From Sinonovacula constricta (lineage: Eukaryota; Mollusca; Bivalvia; Cardiida; Solecurtidae), in assembly GCA_007844125.1 (NCBI GenBank), contig CM017568.1:3196547-3260546 (forward strand): 64,000 nucleotides of DNA. The letters are read 5' to 3'. Of this stretch, positions 1-14,854 are shown one piece after another. Within the stretch, counting starts at the first letter, position 1. The number at the start of each line of letters is the position of its first letter. The notes beneath the pieces are model-generated. The model was not told where the DNA came from. It worked only from the letters and a program-made list of their open reading frames with translations, and ran no database searches. The position numbers and the translations under genes are program-made.

Positions 1-389
1 AAGCGTAAGTACATTATGTGAATATTTTTAACTTTCAATACACTGGCTTACTAGGCTTTAATAAAAAGCCACTGAAGCGATTTATCCTGGATCTAAACAC
101 TTAGTTATATTTACACTTATACTAACATTCAAGTTCATCGAGCGGGAAATTGTTAATTAATGATGTAATCGAAAGTCCAAATCATACAAATAATAAAATG
201 TACGTGTACCAAACTCTATAAATATTGGTCCGTTGTCAAATAAAAATGATCAATAAAAATACTTAATAATAACAGTGAAACAATCATGTAATGTAACAAC
301 ATGATACATGATAACCAATACACGCTATTTACGACACTCAATTACTGTGCAGTATTTGGCTTGCATCTTAAATGAATTACTGAATTACA

Positions 390-520
390 ACATCCACATC
401 GTGGACTCCTGGGTTCAAATTGTAATGTGGAAAGGTCTTCCAGCTGACCTGCCGTGCGCCATTGGTATAACACAAACATTTATCTGGGGTATTTCTTTAT
501 CGAGTATGCCTTAAGGATTT
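390..520 (+). mobile_element. Truncated SINE, family 1
   Basis: B-box-like TGGGTTCAAAT (about 411) is joined directly to AATGTGGAAAGGTCTTCCAG and the downstream body seen at 30.1 kb. The A-box half and part of the linker are missing. Confidence 0.65.
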
Positions 521-3442
521 GCTACTGCAAAACTACCAGTTTCAACTGACAACTTAATCATTCTGTGCCAATAATTAGTGACAGAATGTTGCAAAAGGCT
601 TTCTCATATCTGACAGACATGATCTACACGCCAGCATTACCATCATATTGGTGGCTTAATTGACCTCAACAGAGAGCCGCCTAATTAAATATCTTAGCAG
701 GTTCTATGTATTGTTATAAACCTTTAAATTGGCCCTAGGACAGTTAAGGCAAGTGGTTTTAAACAATATTTAATTCATTTTATAATTGCAATCGCTGACA
801 TCAAAAAATTATACTGACCTTGCTTCCAAAATGTGCTTGTTTATAATCGTGATCTGATAAAGGTAGTATCTAATGCACAAAGTGCTTGGGTAAATTTACT
901 AAATCATTAAGGCATGTGATTATCAAAATTGCAAGACGATAAAATCATTTATGATGTAGATGCCTTTTCTGTTTCTTTATTTGTTAAAATGCAAATGATA
1001 GTAGTGAGAGAGTTTTCACTGAAAATATGTCCAAGATAATCGGATGAATAAATGCATATGAATGAGAGATTAGACATTTCTTAATCGTAAACGCCTACAG
1101 GTCTTTACAGTTTAAATTTATTCAGAGAGAAACTAATGGAATATTTAAGAGGAAAGTCGTCCCAAAATGTATATGAACATGCACTTCGTACACTGAAAGC
1201 GGTTGCAAAACGCCAAAAGATTTCAAAACTATTAAGAAAGTATACAAACACATCCATTTCAGACCAATGTTCAGTCAATGAGAAGTAGCAACTCAAATAA
1301 TTTATATTTCGAACAAATATAAACAATTAGATCGAAATAAGCTTAATTAGATACAAGCGTCGAACATCTATTGCTTGTCAAGTTAATGGTAAATAGCAAA
1401 AAAGACAACGGAAACTAAAACTATATAAAAACGAAAGCGAAAAGGTTACATATAACATAAGACTATGCATGTATACAACACATTCTTCAGCGCAAATTCG
1501 CAAAAACACATACCACCTAAATACACATATCAACTTTTTGTTTCAGTTTGCAGTAGATATATTGTGAGTGTGTGTATTTATCTATGGTCTTTTCATTCTT
1601 AATATAGGTTACGTGTGAAAAAATAAGTCCTTTAAGGTGCTTAAATTGTGTCATTGCAAAATAAATGGATGTACATAATAAGTAATTGTAACTGACGTAG
1701 TAATATTGATATGACAATGGAATTTTGTTAAATCTCTATCATTGTAGAGTGGTTTAAGGTTCCTTCTTCACAATTGCAATAAGACATCTCATAAATGAGA
1801 CTATAATATACATCGGTTATCCCTTCTGTCTCTCTAATTAATATTGTTCTGTTTATCAATGTTTGACAAATTAAGTCACGAGATATAAAGATATCTGTAC
1901 CTAAATGTAAATTCAGTCACACTGTTCACCCAATTTAGTCGAACTCGTAATTTTCATTAAAAGGATAATGCTCTTGTACAGAACAAGACTTCGTATTTTA
2001 ATACACGATACAATACAATCATGTGACCTCATATTGTACGATTTCAGAAGTGAATAAAGCATCTTCTAATAAAATATGGTAAGAAAAACATAGTTCTATG
2101 GACTAACTTTACGCAAACTAAACGCTCATTGCACATGTGAATTTCAGACATGCACACCATAACAGTGACATAACAGTTTTACCGCTATGAGATAGTTTGT
2201 TTAAGTCAGTTTTGGTTAAATTAAAATTAAATTATTATGGTGTGCTTACCGCCCGTATTCGTACAGACCACACATTACACCAATGAACTGCAGATACATA
2301 CAGCATATACATATACAGGTTGTCAACATTTTTTCTAACCATAAAATCAGTGAGGTTTTGGCTTTTTATATTCATTTGAAGATTTAAGTGTACTGGCATT
2401 TAAAGCGACTAATTACTGTAATTGCTCCAAATTCGTCGGTCCAGGACCCAGGCAAATTAAATAACAGTTACTATTCGCAAAGATCGTGTCTTAAAATCTA
2501 CCAACCGAGTCGCAAACGATAATTACCAAAAACTGCATCAATCCGACATCCTTAATAAAGATCAAAAAGATAATAATTATAATTGTTGTGTGTAATCATT
2601 AGAAAAACATCTTACGAATATTCAATGTACTGACAAACATAGCACCAGTAATACTTTATTACTATATGTTATTATGATATTTTGTATGAATTTTACAAAT
2701 ATAAATGAATTATCACAACTCCTAAAAAATAACAAGAAAAAATCCTATCAATTTAAACTGCGTGTTTGTTGTTGTTGATCCTGTTTTCACCTTCACATAA
2801 TTGAGTAAATGTATAAATTGGCCCAGTATGAGCATGAGTTAAGCTACTTTATTAATGGTAGTTTGTTTGTTTGTTTTGCTAGAGAAATAGTCATGTAAAC
2901 TATTAGCTACTGCAATTCAATAGTTTTCATTATCAGCGGGTCGAAATGGTTATTACGCTTATACATCATAGGAGTTTATGAATACCAACGAACTAAATTG
3001 AAACGTATTCATAAAGCAAAAGATTGGACATCCACAATTAATTGGGGTTTTTTTTCTCAACTCATTTAAAAAGAAAATCTACAATTATAGAATATCGTAC
3101 AAGGTGGATAATCTGGGTGCAATTTAATGTCAGTAAATATGTACATGATGTTCCTGATTATTGATTAAGACAGTGCATCTTATAAGAAACATGCGTCTGT
3201 TTTCTCCCGTTTCAAAAAAGCAATTTTTGGTCAAACACCTGTTCATGATTGTCAATTAAACTACAGTTTGTTAGTAATCAGATATAGTCTATGTCGACAA
3301 ATTCCATTAAGGGTAATTCTAGTCTGATCGTAGTTTCACAAATGTCAACAAATCAAGCAAATTTACCGTTCCCCATTTGCCAATAGGTATTTATCCAATT
3401 GATAGCTAGAGATTTTCTACTCATACATAGGTCATTTGGTTT

Positions 3443-3590
3443 TAATAAGAATATATGACAAAGTCCTATGAGCATTGCAACATATACCAAACTTCGAAAA
3501 GGCACAGAACAAAGGTATTTTACATGCAAGCCAAGCGAAAAGTAAGAACAAATTTGTGATGAGTCATTGTACGCGTTATTATTAAGCAGC
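3443..3590. repeat. Dispersed repeat, family 3 (copy 1)
   Basis: It starts AATAAGAATATATGACAAAG and continues into ATGAGCATTGCAA. The same sequence recurs at 59630-59745 in the same orientation with moderate divergence. Likely a mobile-element fragment. Confidence 0.7.
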
Positions 3591-3983
3591 TCAAAAGTTT
3601 ATGGCCTCTAACTAAAATGAATTAAATCAGCTGTCAAGATAATGTTAATAAAGATTCATATAAACGTGTTAATAACAAATAAAATCAAAAAGACATTCTT
3701 CGCAAGATTATGCAAGATGGCTAATCATTCTTTTTAATTATACAAATATCCTCAGCTAAAAAGACACTCCCAGTGAAGTACCAAAATGTTTAATACGCTA
3801 GGCCTATAAGATATTCTATACAGTTAACGTTACTTTTTGTTTTGTTAAAAGACAGACAGTATATAGTCTAAATCATGTTCATGTTTTCGTAAAGGAGTTG
3901 GAGAAAAAAAAGTCACATCTGCGACTTTTAGGTAAACTGGCAAGTGTCCGAGGGCGGATAAAGAATGTCACAATTGAACTTTA

Positions 3984-4018
3984 ATGTATGGATGGATAGA
4001 TGGATGGATGGATAGATG

Positions 4019-4050
<32 letters not shown>

Positions 4051-4234
4051 CATACATACATACATACATACATACATACATACATACATACATACATACA
4101 TACATACATACATACATACATACATACATACATACATACATACATACATACATACATACATACATACATACATACATGGATGGATGGATGGATGGATGGA
4201 TGGATGGATGGATGGATGGATGGATGGATGGATG

Positions 4235-4331
<97 letters not shown>
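3984..4331. repeat. Composite GATG/GATA/CATA tetranucleotide microsatellite
   Basis: Five blocks follow one another: mixed GGAT/GATA, a GATA run (to about 4050), about 30 CATA units (4051-4177), about 14 GGAT units, then about 24 GATA units. The reverse-strand open frames (Met-Tyr-Val-Cys repeats) are by-products of the 4-base period, not genes. Confidence 0.97.
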
Positions 4332-4339
4332 TTTTTAAA

Positions 4340-5870
4340 GCTAAAGACTATTCATAATGCAACGTAAATTGGATACTCTCATAGGAAAATCACACAGAAT
4401 ATTACCTACAACTTTTTTTTCTCTTGGCGCCAGTCTGTCAGTTAATATATAAATCATAGACAAGATGATTACCTCAGCTAGTTCTTATCACAGGCAACAG
4501 TCTCTATTCTCCTTTGTTCTAAAGATATTCATATCCATCGATCGTGACCATAATAGTATGTTGTTCTATGTTTTTACTTAAACCATTCGTTCTGTTTATT
4601 GTTTTCAAGAGAGTTATTTCGGGTATTGATATTATTGCAAAGTGAAAAACAGCAAAACGACTACACCAGTGTTTTTAAGAGAATATTACAATTATTTCTG
4701 TATTGACGTTACTTATTTCGTCAAATTTACAACTGTTGCGAAACTAGCAAATACCCTAAAACAATGCGTTTACAAGTTATTATGGCTTTAAAATATTTTT
4801 TATTGATAAAAATTTAATTTCCATAACTTATTTTAAATAGCTTTTTTATTTTAAATCTAAAATAGACATATATAAACTGTCAGTATATTGTTCTTATCTT
4901 AAAAAATCTGTTATGAATAATTGACCAAAATATTTGATTTATATATGTCATAAATGCTTCCTTTTTGGCAGACGTTGGTATATCTTATAAAATATCATTT
5001 TGATATCATGTAAACAAATGTTGACAGTGTAATGAACCATATCGTTTTGTGATTTCTCCAAACAAAACTGTCAACAGAGATTATGGTGCCATTAAAAAAA
5101 TCAGTCACGCAATTAAAATAATTCCACAATGTGTGTGGGTGAAGGCTGAGGGGAGAAGTATTACTTTTGAAAGAATGGCTACGCAAAAACCTAAATTGTT
5201 ACAGAACTTGAAAATAATTATACATCATATTGTATGAGTGCGGAGCTGCGTATATATTTAATCGTCCCTGGAAAGTACCTGTGGATTTTGCTATTTTGTA
5301 GCATAAAAATGAAGTGCGGCGCTTTTTACGCATTGGTTATTATTAAGGTTTGGTGAATATCAGGATTAATTTAGACTGTAGTTTAGAATGTTGCTTCATT
5401 ATTATATGTCACTTCCACTTGTTAATGTTCCATGTGATTGTATGATTTGTTTAAGTTGAATTGCATTTGTTACGATGATATATTATGTGCAAGTCAAATG
5501 TTGTTCTGATGATTGTATTCGGACCATATTATTTTAAGACATTAATATTTGCCAGCAGTGAAATTACTTTAAAACAAGGTTGTACTATTTCTTGGTCGGT
5601 TTGTTTTTTGATGTTCCATTGTCGAACAAGGCCTCGACGGAGACCTTTGATGCTTTGCATAAATGCTCTCTCTTGTTATTCATGTTGAAATCTCCGATAC
5701 TGTAATACTTCTGGAATGTTCCTGGCCAGAATCCAATCTTGAAATAGGAGACCTGCAGAATGCAAGTGTTAACTCATGCGAATAGGTTTGTCTACACACT
5801 ATGTCTAATTACTAGAAAAACCCGTCAGACAATCTCAAAAACGACTCTATGTTGCACATGGCGCTAAATA
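4340..5870. other. Non-coding stretch
   Basis: No supported feature. A segment at 5590-5690 has more even base composition and could be an old coding or element fragment, but nothing recognisable. Confidence 0.6.
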
Positions 5871-5874
5871 CGTA

Positions 5875-6270
5875 GCAGTGAAAGTCAGGCATGCCAAAGA
5901 TTTACATGGAATACAGAAAAAGACCAATTTTCCCCCCAAATGTCCAGGGGATAATATCAGCTGTGCCCTTTTAACCTCCGCTAGATAATGTATGGTCTGG
6001 AAGGTGATCAGTCTGAAACAATTAGTATGTCGAACAAGAACGGAGACAGGGTAATTTGCCAAAATGCTAATTTACGCTCTGCGGGTGCATTATTTGTAAC
6101 CAATCTTTCAAAGCCGTTTATTTTTGTTTTGATTGCAACTTATTTATTGGAAAGATTTCTGTTGAATGTTTGGTACTATTTGGCCCGATGAGCTGTTGTC
6201 AAACAGAAAAAAAATGTGCGGGTGGGGTTGGTTTAAGAGGCTACGATTATTAAATTGTCTTTAGATTTTA
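5875..6270 (-). pseudogene. Decayed copy of the 20019-20556 exon
   Basis: Minus-strand sequence here aligns along most of its length with the exon at 20019-20556. Shared stretches include CTTTCACTG at the 3' exon border, GGACATTTGGGG, and the region reading NYPVSVLVRHTNCFR. The donor dinucleotide is lost: CACTG|GTAAGT in the 20-kb copy is CACTG|CTACGT here. No copies of neighbouring exons were found around it. The frame from NYPVSV to GHLGGK is open here although it is broken in the 20-kb exon, which helps place the indel there. Confidence 0.75.
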
Positions 6271-6939
6271 GTAATCAAAAATTCAAATAAGTATCATTAT
6301 AGGTAAGCAACAACACTTACGAACCTAAATCGGACAAAATGGCGTCGCTTTTATGTCACCAATTTTTGTCCTATCACAATAAAGACAACACTACAAAGTG
6401 TTGCCACTTTAAGCATACATTTGAAGTTGCGAGATTTGTGGGCTGGCAAGAGTCAAACTATTATTTTAATATGTTTTGAATAATAGTGACTCTTATTTAC
6501 AGATAATCATACTTGGATTTGCTCTTATTTAAATTCTTTACTCATAAGGATGATGTTAATAATGATACGACATGACATAATGAGCTTGTGCCGCATGGTT
6601 GATATTTCCTGTTGTGCCGTCAGCAAAGTTCAGTCTCTAAATCCCAAATTGTAGAACTCAACTATTCGTGATCATTCACAAGTGGTGTAGTATTATTCAG
6701 CCCACATCAACATTAACAACATGATGGTAGATCCATTAATAATGATAAATAATAATTCAATTTAATAGTACGACAGCTTGTTTTAAAGAAAATGTTTGCT
6801 TTTGACCTAATCAGTCATGCATTGCCTTTGACCTTTTTTATACGTTTCTGTGTGTATATGCACCATGCCATACATTTCCTTTGTAAAACACAGGAAAAAT
6901 TCATTTGTAAAAACAATAATATGTGTGCATTTAGCTGTT

Positions 6940-7045
6940 GTATTTTTTTATTTATTTATTTTTGTTGTTTGTTGTTGTTTGTTTTTTGTTTGTTTTTGTT
7001 GTTGATGTATTTGTTGTTTGTTGTTGTTTGTTTGTTTGTTTTTTT
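6940..7045. repeat. T-rich TTG/TTTG low-complexity tract
   Basis: Mixed TTTG, TTG and TTTA units. The Leu/Phe/Val-rich open frame at 6792-7055 is a product of the tract. Confidence 0.85.
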
Positions 7046-7823
7046 GCTCAATTAAAGCACGTCATTCAATAGTATCCGCCTGATAATCTATACACGCCAT
7101 TGAAGAAAAGCTTTATCGCTTTATATTGAGTCTGCATCATTAATCCATGCAGCGAATGTCTACAAACGCCCACAACAAAACTTAAGTGCAACTGCTGTGC
7201 ATATCGTCCACTTTTAATTGATAAAAATTTCAACAAGCGTCAGCACTGAACTCCATGCCGTATGAATGTGGGTTGTTTAATGTTTGGTTTTCATATGACG
7301 TTTAAACAATCAAGTGCTGAATTTATCCTACTGAATATTAAACAGCTATACTTATATAATCAAATCACTGACATGCCGTCAGAACACGTCATCAAAAAGA
7401 GAGCCTTCACTTCACGCAGCTTTGTCTTAACATTCGTTTTCCACAACAGAGACAACATCGTGTTATCAAAGTGCTATTGTTTTATTTCTCTTCAACTAAC
7501 AATAACGAAAAAAAATAAGGACTGCTCATAACGTCCAAATCCGAAAACGTAAGATAAAGATCAATATTGGACTACAAATTAGTTCGGCAACAATATCCGT
7601 CGTTAATATAGCAGTTGTATTTTTATTCATGACTTGATTGATATTTGACACTTAGAGCAATCTAAATTCGAATCAGCATTTGCGTGTCTGATTTTAAGTA
7701 GTGATCTAGTCTCGGTTTTTTGTCTCCGTTGAGCACTTAAATATAGACATAAAAGTTTCTTGAAAAAAGCAATAAATCATTTTATATGACTAAATACTGA
7801 CAAGATGTGCTAAAACCTAAAAG

Positions 7824-7975
7824 CAGCGGATCTAGTAGCGCAATTCGTAGAGCGTCGGCTCCTTTTGTAGGAGGACCAGGGTCAAGCCTTATATAATGGT
7901 ATTCACCGACTGGTGGTCACGATGTCACAATAATGAGACTAGTTGTGGCAGGACATGTATTACACAGTAAAACAA
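7824..7975 (+). mobile_element. Degenerate tRNA-type SINE, probably family 2
   Basis: ATTCGTAGAGCGTCGGCTCC matches the A-box region of the 43.3-kb element, followed by a decayed B box (AGGGTCAAGCC). A GACTGGTGGTCAC segment near 7908 recalls the family-2 body. Confidence 0.5.
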
Positions 7976-10900
7976 TACTAAAATGCTCAAATGAGCAGCT
8001 TCTCAAGAAAATTTAAATACTGCTTTTGGGATGATAATCGCTATAAATAAATATATAAAACCCGTGAACAAAGTATATAAACTTTTCGGTCAAAACATTT
8101 GCACCGACAACACCCAAGATGTCCTTCTTCTAGGATAATGAGGCTAAAACGCAGAAGTTTGCAGAATATGGTTTTACATCACTGGTTTACAAAGAGACAG
8201 CAAATCATGTCGAAAAAGATATGGACATAACATTTCGATAGAAGAAAATTCGTTAAATTGAATATCAAAAATGCAATCCTGCACTTCTTTGGCATTTATT
8301 CCAAATGTTGTAACAATAATTGCAACTGCCATGACGTTGTTAATGAAATGTCTAACCAGCCATTTGAAGATGTTGCATTACAAGGAGTCAAACATAAGGA
8401 TATATAACCAAAACACATTTATCCACCATAAGCGGAACAAGAACAAAAATATTACATTGGATTTAGCCTTCGGGCTCGATTAATGGAGAGTTATCGTGAA
8501 ATAACCGTATCTTCATCTTATTAAATGAATAAACCTAGCTGTAGAATCATATTACTCGACTGGGCGTCTCCCATTACCTATTAGCGAATGCACATCGCGT
8601 CATTATTTAGAATTGACGAGAAATGTACAGGAAAATGCAGTAAACTTATCTTAGCCATATATAAATACGAACAATTATTTACATTTTTTATAAATGTGTA
8701 TGGCAAGTATGTTTATATGACTTTTTACAGAAGCATCCATCCATGTCTAATATTTAATATAATAATAATTTCCGGGCCCGGATCATTGTGTCTTATCATT
8801 AAGAGAGGCCCGTCATACATTCGCCACTAAGATGAATAGAAATAGTAACATTCTACTCTGTAGACTTTGCTGTTGGCGAAAGCTATAACAAGCCGCCAAC
8901 CGTTTATGTTTATTAGAATACGGTTCGACATAACTTAAAATAGGCACATGTTGTGTTTTTCATTCTAGAGTCCTGGTCGTTATACCCACTTTTCTTTTGA
9001 ATGAGTTCAACAGCATTTTTTGTGTGTTGATAAACATTTATAAGTAACACATAACTTACGCGAAAAGCTCCACAAACATACGTATGTCAAGCAGTGTGTT
9101 ATTTTTAAGGTTGTCGGTACGCACATTTATTGACGGAGTTCTTTCATAGAACAGTCGGATGTAAATTTTAGTCATATATTGTTCTTGACCAAAATATGTC
9201 TCTCAATTAGTTGTATATAATATTAACAAAGTAATTAGACCGGTTTTTGTTATTGTTACTAGCCCAAGAAGTTAGTTTCGGAGTGATCGAATCTAAGTCA
9301 AATGTTACTAGAATTCAATACACGGAATTAACAAATATTCTTGTGTATACATTTTTATTTATTTTGGAAGTAAGTTTGCGTTTATATAACGGTGTCTTTT
9401 CCGATAACCTATACAAAACGTGTTTATTATTAACATAAACAGAATATTAACTAAGTACATGGAACAGAACCATATGCTCTGCCTTTTTAGAAAAGGTCTG
9501 CATTTTGTAACGCAACATTAACCTGTTTATTTGAGGATAGGTATTCCTTTTAATTTATTAAAAGTAATAATTTCATCAACTGTTGAAGCAAAGACACTCT
9601 ATAATAACTTAATATAATAGATAGTTTAATTTATCGTAAAATTGCCGTTTCCGATGTATGTCCTTATGAGATTTAAAAACTATAAATTTTATGTGATAGA
9701 ATTACCAGCATTTGTGATTCTAACACAATAATGATACTGACATTGATTAACGTGAACCAAAGCATGTTATTTCATAACAATATCTTCCTGGCGTTTTGTG
9801 GTATTTATTCAGTGCTTTAATGCTATGAGAAAAAGACAACATTGGTCAAACGTTGCAAGAATTATTTTTGTGATAACCATGATTTAATATAATGCCGTTT
9901 GTATAGTTTTATATGTAAGATAAGTGTATCTAGAGGTTAAGTGGTCATTCAGTAATTGCACGTTACATTCTGACTGTTCTATGTCGTTTTCAGTAACTTG
10001 CACTTTTTATTTTGAATTGTTTTCTTTTTTATAATTAAAAAGTTAACTTAAGAAACGCTTAAGTACCATTTAACACGCTATTGATTTCTAAGCTTAAATT
10101 TGTCTTGAGTCACTTTGTAAACAATAAAATGTAAATTGTTCGAGCTGTCTGATATCTGAATCAAAGAATTGAATGCTATGATGATGATAAATCTTGTGTT
10201 CATGCGTTTAAGCTTGATCAAAAAGCGATTCATTTTCTAACCGTTATATATGGTTGAATATGGAAAATAATTATCAAAAAATTGAAAACTATTTTGAAAT
10301 GGTGTACAGACAAGGTAGTGTACATGATTAACATAAATATATGTACATGAAAAATATTTACATGTATGTCTATGATATCATTCTAAATTCGAAATCTGTT
10401 TTTAGTGTTAGAAACGTGAAGGTAACCTTGTGATGATAACAATAACGATATAATAATGAAAAACACTCAGTACAATAATATCACAAAATACTTTGTTTGA
10501 AAAATGCTCTTTTCGGCTGTGGTCTTTGAACTGTTTGATTATAATATCATATTATCATTATATTTTGCGATGTATTATTTTAAAACATTTGCGGTTTGTA
10601 GAAGGAATTGCGACAGTGTAACGGTGCGTGCGTATTGTCGTTTATCACATTGTCATAAATCATATCATTGACAAAATTGGTCAAGCAATATTTTCCTGAC
10701 ATTAAGTGGCTATATTGCAGAGACATATTGTTATTCTGACAGATTTATGAATGGAACAGTTGTTCCTATTGGTTTAGCGTTATTCTGTCACGCTATCTCG
10801 CCATGTCAAAATTGTCCATAATCGGTAAATAAATGCATTCGTTATATTATCTCGTATTGGCTGAGTTAAGGATTAGTTTATAATTTAATTGGTATGTAAA

Positions 10901-13900
10901 TGTTTGTCTCTGCATATTCTGATATATATTGTGTCCTTAAGAAACTGATGGTTATTAACATATGTCTTGATACAATTGAGAGTAAGGTAAAGCCCGTGTA
11001 AACCCCAAGTAATTGTGTGATTTGATAACTAACATTTAACAAATAAACATACCTATTCCGACCTAAATACAGCAAACTATTTACGATCTTGCCCATCTAG
11101 AAATATTCGAACGGTCTTGATTCTAAACGTCATATAAAATGAAGAAAGCTGACTAAATTATTTGATATTGAGGTATCATTTTTTTTATTATAAGTCCGAA
11201 CCAACATTTGTAATTTCTGTTATCACTGCATACCGTCGTTTGATATCGTGTTTCGTGGTTCCGTATGCCAGTCTATTTATAAAAAAAACACAATACATAA
11301 CTGCATTCATATCGGATATTTAGTTGTTCTGTATTGGACCAAGATCTGTTAGTGGAAAGCTGTATTGATGTCAGTCTTCGGAAAATGATGAATCAAGAAA
11401 AATTCCAATGAACTCAAATTGCTCAGTTGTTCGTATTTTTAGTAATAAAACAATGTGTATATGGCAATCATTCTGCACCATGTATTTTAGCAAAACACAA
11501 AGAAAATCAATTTCAGTGGAAAAAGTTGATTCTCTTCAAGAATTAAGCACGATATGTTTATCGACATGTTTATAGTCAACTGCCTTTTCATTGCCATACA
11601 TTTAAATTAATTATATTTTTTCTTTTCCTTTTAAACTTTGATAAATTTAACAGATTAAATGCTGAAGACCGCTGTTATACTGAAGTCAAATGTGTCAAAT
11701 TTGAGTTTTAAATGCAGACTAATAAGAAATGGTTGATATAATTGATTTTAACTAGATAGAAGAAGGTTATGGTTTCCTTATATCGAAATGGCAGAAAGAC
11801 GAATCTAACAAAGATGTGGATTGAAAGGATATAAGTGAATTCTCTCCAAGTTAATATTTAAAAATGCCCCATAGCTGTTACATTGTAAAATGACCATTAA
11901 ATAAAGTATCACCATTAGATCTTCTCTGTTATTTAAACTGAAAATAGCTTTTAACAACTCAACTTTCTTAAGTATTACTTGAGTGCACGTTGTTTAAAAT
12001 ACAATATTTTCATACTACAAAAATATATATGCTAAGATAAATATAATACGTAACACTCGAAGATGGTTTTCCCTTTCCTCATTTGTATAACATTTATTAT
12101 AACAAATAAGAAAACTATTAATTTATTAATCTACAAAGATTGGTTATATAGATAGTTTGAGAATAAAGATTTTAGTTTCATTGGGAGTTTTTCTGATTCC
12201 CCGACGGTAGGAACAAAAATACCGAACTGGGCTGGAAAAATTGTCTTTTCAATGACTAGTCCCAGACAAGTAACCTGGAGACCAATTTGGCAAAACAATT
12301 CCACTTGGCGATCTAAAATTGTGATGTTTTGGTCGAGTCTGAGTACTTCCATTTCATTTTGCAAACAATGTAATCAAAAGATGATAGTTTCAATATGAAT
12401 TTCACAAAGACTACGTTATGAATACACGTATATCTTATGCATGCTATTGCCGTGAAAATGTTCAATAACATGCATACGACATGAATAAAATTATTATTCG
12501 CATGTATTTTCTTCTTTAAAATTACGAACCCATGTTACAATAGTCAATTATTAAACATGTTTTCGACAGTCTTTTAAGAATATGCAAGCCAGAAAAGATT
12601 TATGCGTTACCACTACCTTAGTTTGTAATGAAGAACGAGAAAATACCCTTATGAATAAGCAATATGCCGATTAGCTGACAAGTACACTTCGTCGACACCA
12701 GAACATCAATTATCCTATATATATGATTTTCCATGATTTAAATGTTGTCTAGTTTGATGAATATTAATGCACAAATGACCTAAAATAGGACCTATAAGTC
12801 AGGTCAAGCAGGTGATTTATTCAAAGGCAAGACTATTTTCTTACTCCCGTAAACGTATATCACTACCTGTATGCCCATTACTGTATGCTAATTTAGTAAT
12901 TAACTATAGATTTAACAACACCATGACAAAATATGTTTATTTTAATCGGAATTGCAGGTTAAACTTTAATGTACGGCATGGATTTACAGCTTGATACAAT
13001 GACTGTAAGATGCTACGTACAATTCTGCATCTTTTGTCTGTACTTCTTTTTGTAAATTGGATTAATTTAATAGTTTAGCTGAATATCATCTGTGTTTTAA
13101 AACAAATGTTTACATTTCTAAAACAAATGCTGGCTAAAGTTTGTATTGTGTTGTTCGACATCTTCGTCATTTAGTTGTTCGCCTGTTAAAGATAAACGCT
13201 TTAACTTTCTAACAAAGCGGTTCAATGTGACACTATCATTATGGGGGCAATGCTTAATACGCTTACGTATTAAAAGAAAACAGAATCGTACCGAATTAAC
13301 TTGAAACGTGTTAACAAAGCAAATTAGATTAAGGACTTGCATTAGAGAAAACGTACAATTATCCTCGCCTGTATATTAATTTAAAATTTTATTTGGTTAA
13401 TGATTTGATGAAAGGTCATTATTTGTGTCCTTACTATCACTAATTACAAAAGAAAAGCAAATGGAATGGACCTGTCCGTTATTTATTTATTTCTCTTCCC
13501 TTTTTCTAGCTTGATTGTTTCCATTCATTCCGACTTCAAGTGTCAACAAACAAAATCACAAAGAAGCAGCAAGTGTTTTTAGTTTAATGCAGATCAAACA
13601 TTCCCCACGTGGTTTACTCGTGTAGTAATTGACTAAACCTTTTAACATATTTGATATATAACGTCTATAACATCGAATATACTTCAAGCTAGTTTTCGAA
13701 GCACTGAACCCAGGTATATTATTAAGAACAACCTAAAAGACGGAATTTCAATGCTAGACTATCACGTTAAAAGTCTCAAAATGGTGCATATCATGTAAAC
13801 AGTGAAATTTTTCCTCCTTACCAATGAGGACTTCTGTATAAATGTATTATAGTTACAGACCTACACTGTGTGACACAGAATGGCGTTTTGTTACCCATGC

Positions 13901-14854
13901 AGCATAAACGTGAATTGCATTGATTAAGTTATAATTGTGTAATGGTTAGAGACAAACTATGAACAGCTATGTGGAAAGTTTTGTAGACTCTAATGTGAAA
14001 TTCCTATTTGTTAGGTTGTTATTAATATACTTATGAGTGTGAATAAGTTGGTGTTTTAATGACGGACGCTTGGAGAGCGATACATTTTGTGGGATATCAC
14101 TTTCATGGGAACAATAATGCAGCAGTCAATGACAACGCACAGCTGTTCGTAGAGACATTTTTATCCAATAAAAGAATCTAGGTTGCCCCGGTCAACAATG
14201 AAGGTTGTTACTGAAAATGTAGTAGGCCATACTAGGAATTCAAAGCATGTTTGGCGAAGCCCTGTCTCACACAAGAAACCCAGTATGCCAAGGACATCAA
14301 TACAGCGTGCAACTACAATAAAAGATGTGGAAGTCTACTGCAATGTAGCAGATATGCTTATTTCAGACCGTTATCGTAGCGCAGTATTTTGCAGCTGACT
14401 GACTTGTTTGTGTGGCATTATCCATGTGTTACCTCAACTAGACTTCAAACTACAATCAAGTGCATTTGTACTCGATCTGATGTAAAGCAAAGGCTAAGAC
14501 GAAAGTATTTAACATTTATTTTTAGTTTCCTTTGTTCCTGCAAGTTATTGCCATTATACTACCCCGTTTATTGTTACAGATACTTTTATGACTACGCTCT
14601 TTGCGGCGCTTAAAATAATCTTATAGAATATAATCTGTTATCAAATGTGCCGTATGCGATTTGCCAAGCTAATTGTTAAAGAGCCTGTGTAACTAATTGT
14701 TAAAATAATTTTGAAATTATGATTCAACCAAGGTTATACAGTAAATGCCAACAACATTAATGATATGGTTTCTTTATACGTATGTATAGTCAATAAAAAC
14801 AATGCGTATTGTGTCATTATTCTCGACAAAGTTGTAGGCACACAAAGTATTGCC

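Larger units (their letters stand above)
1..3900. other. Gene-poor AT-rich stretch
   Basis: Apart from the SINE at 390-520 and the repeat at 3443-3590 I see no gene. Open frames here are short, lack protein-like composition and lack splice context. Confidence 0.7.

Noticed and set aside
3928..4177. Three overlapping reverse-strand frames of Met-Tyr-Val-Cys repeats
   Set aside because: They are a direct product of a four-base repeat read in threes and carry no protein information.
12131..12398. Possible exon open on both strands
   Set aside because: Neither strand gives a recognisable domain, and no convincing splice sites choose between them.
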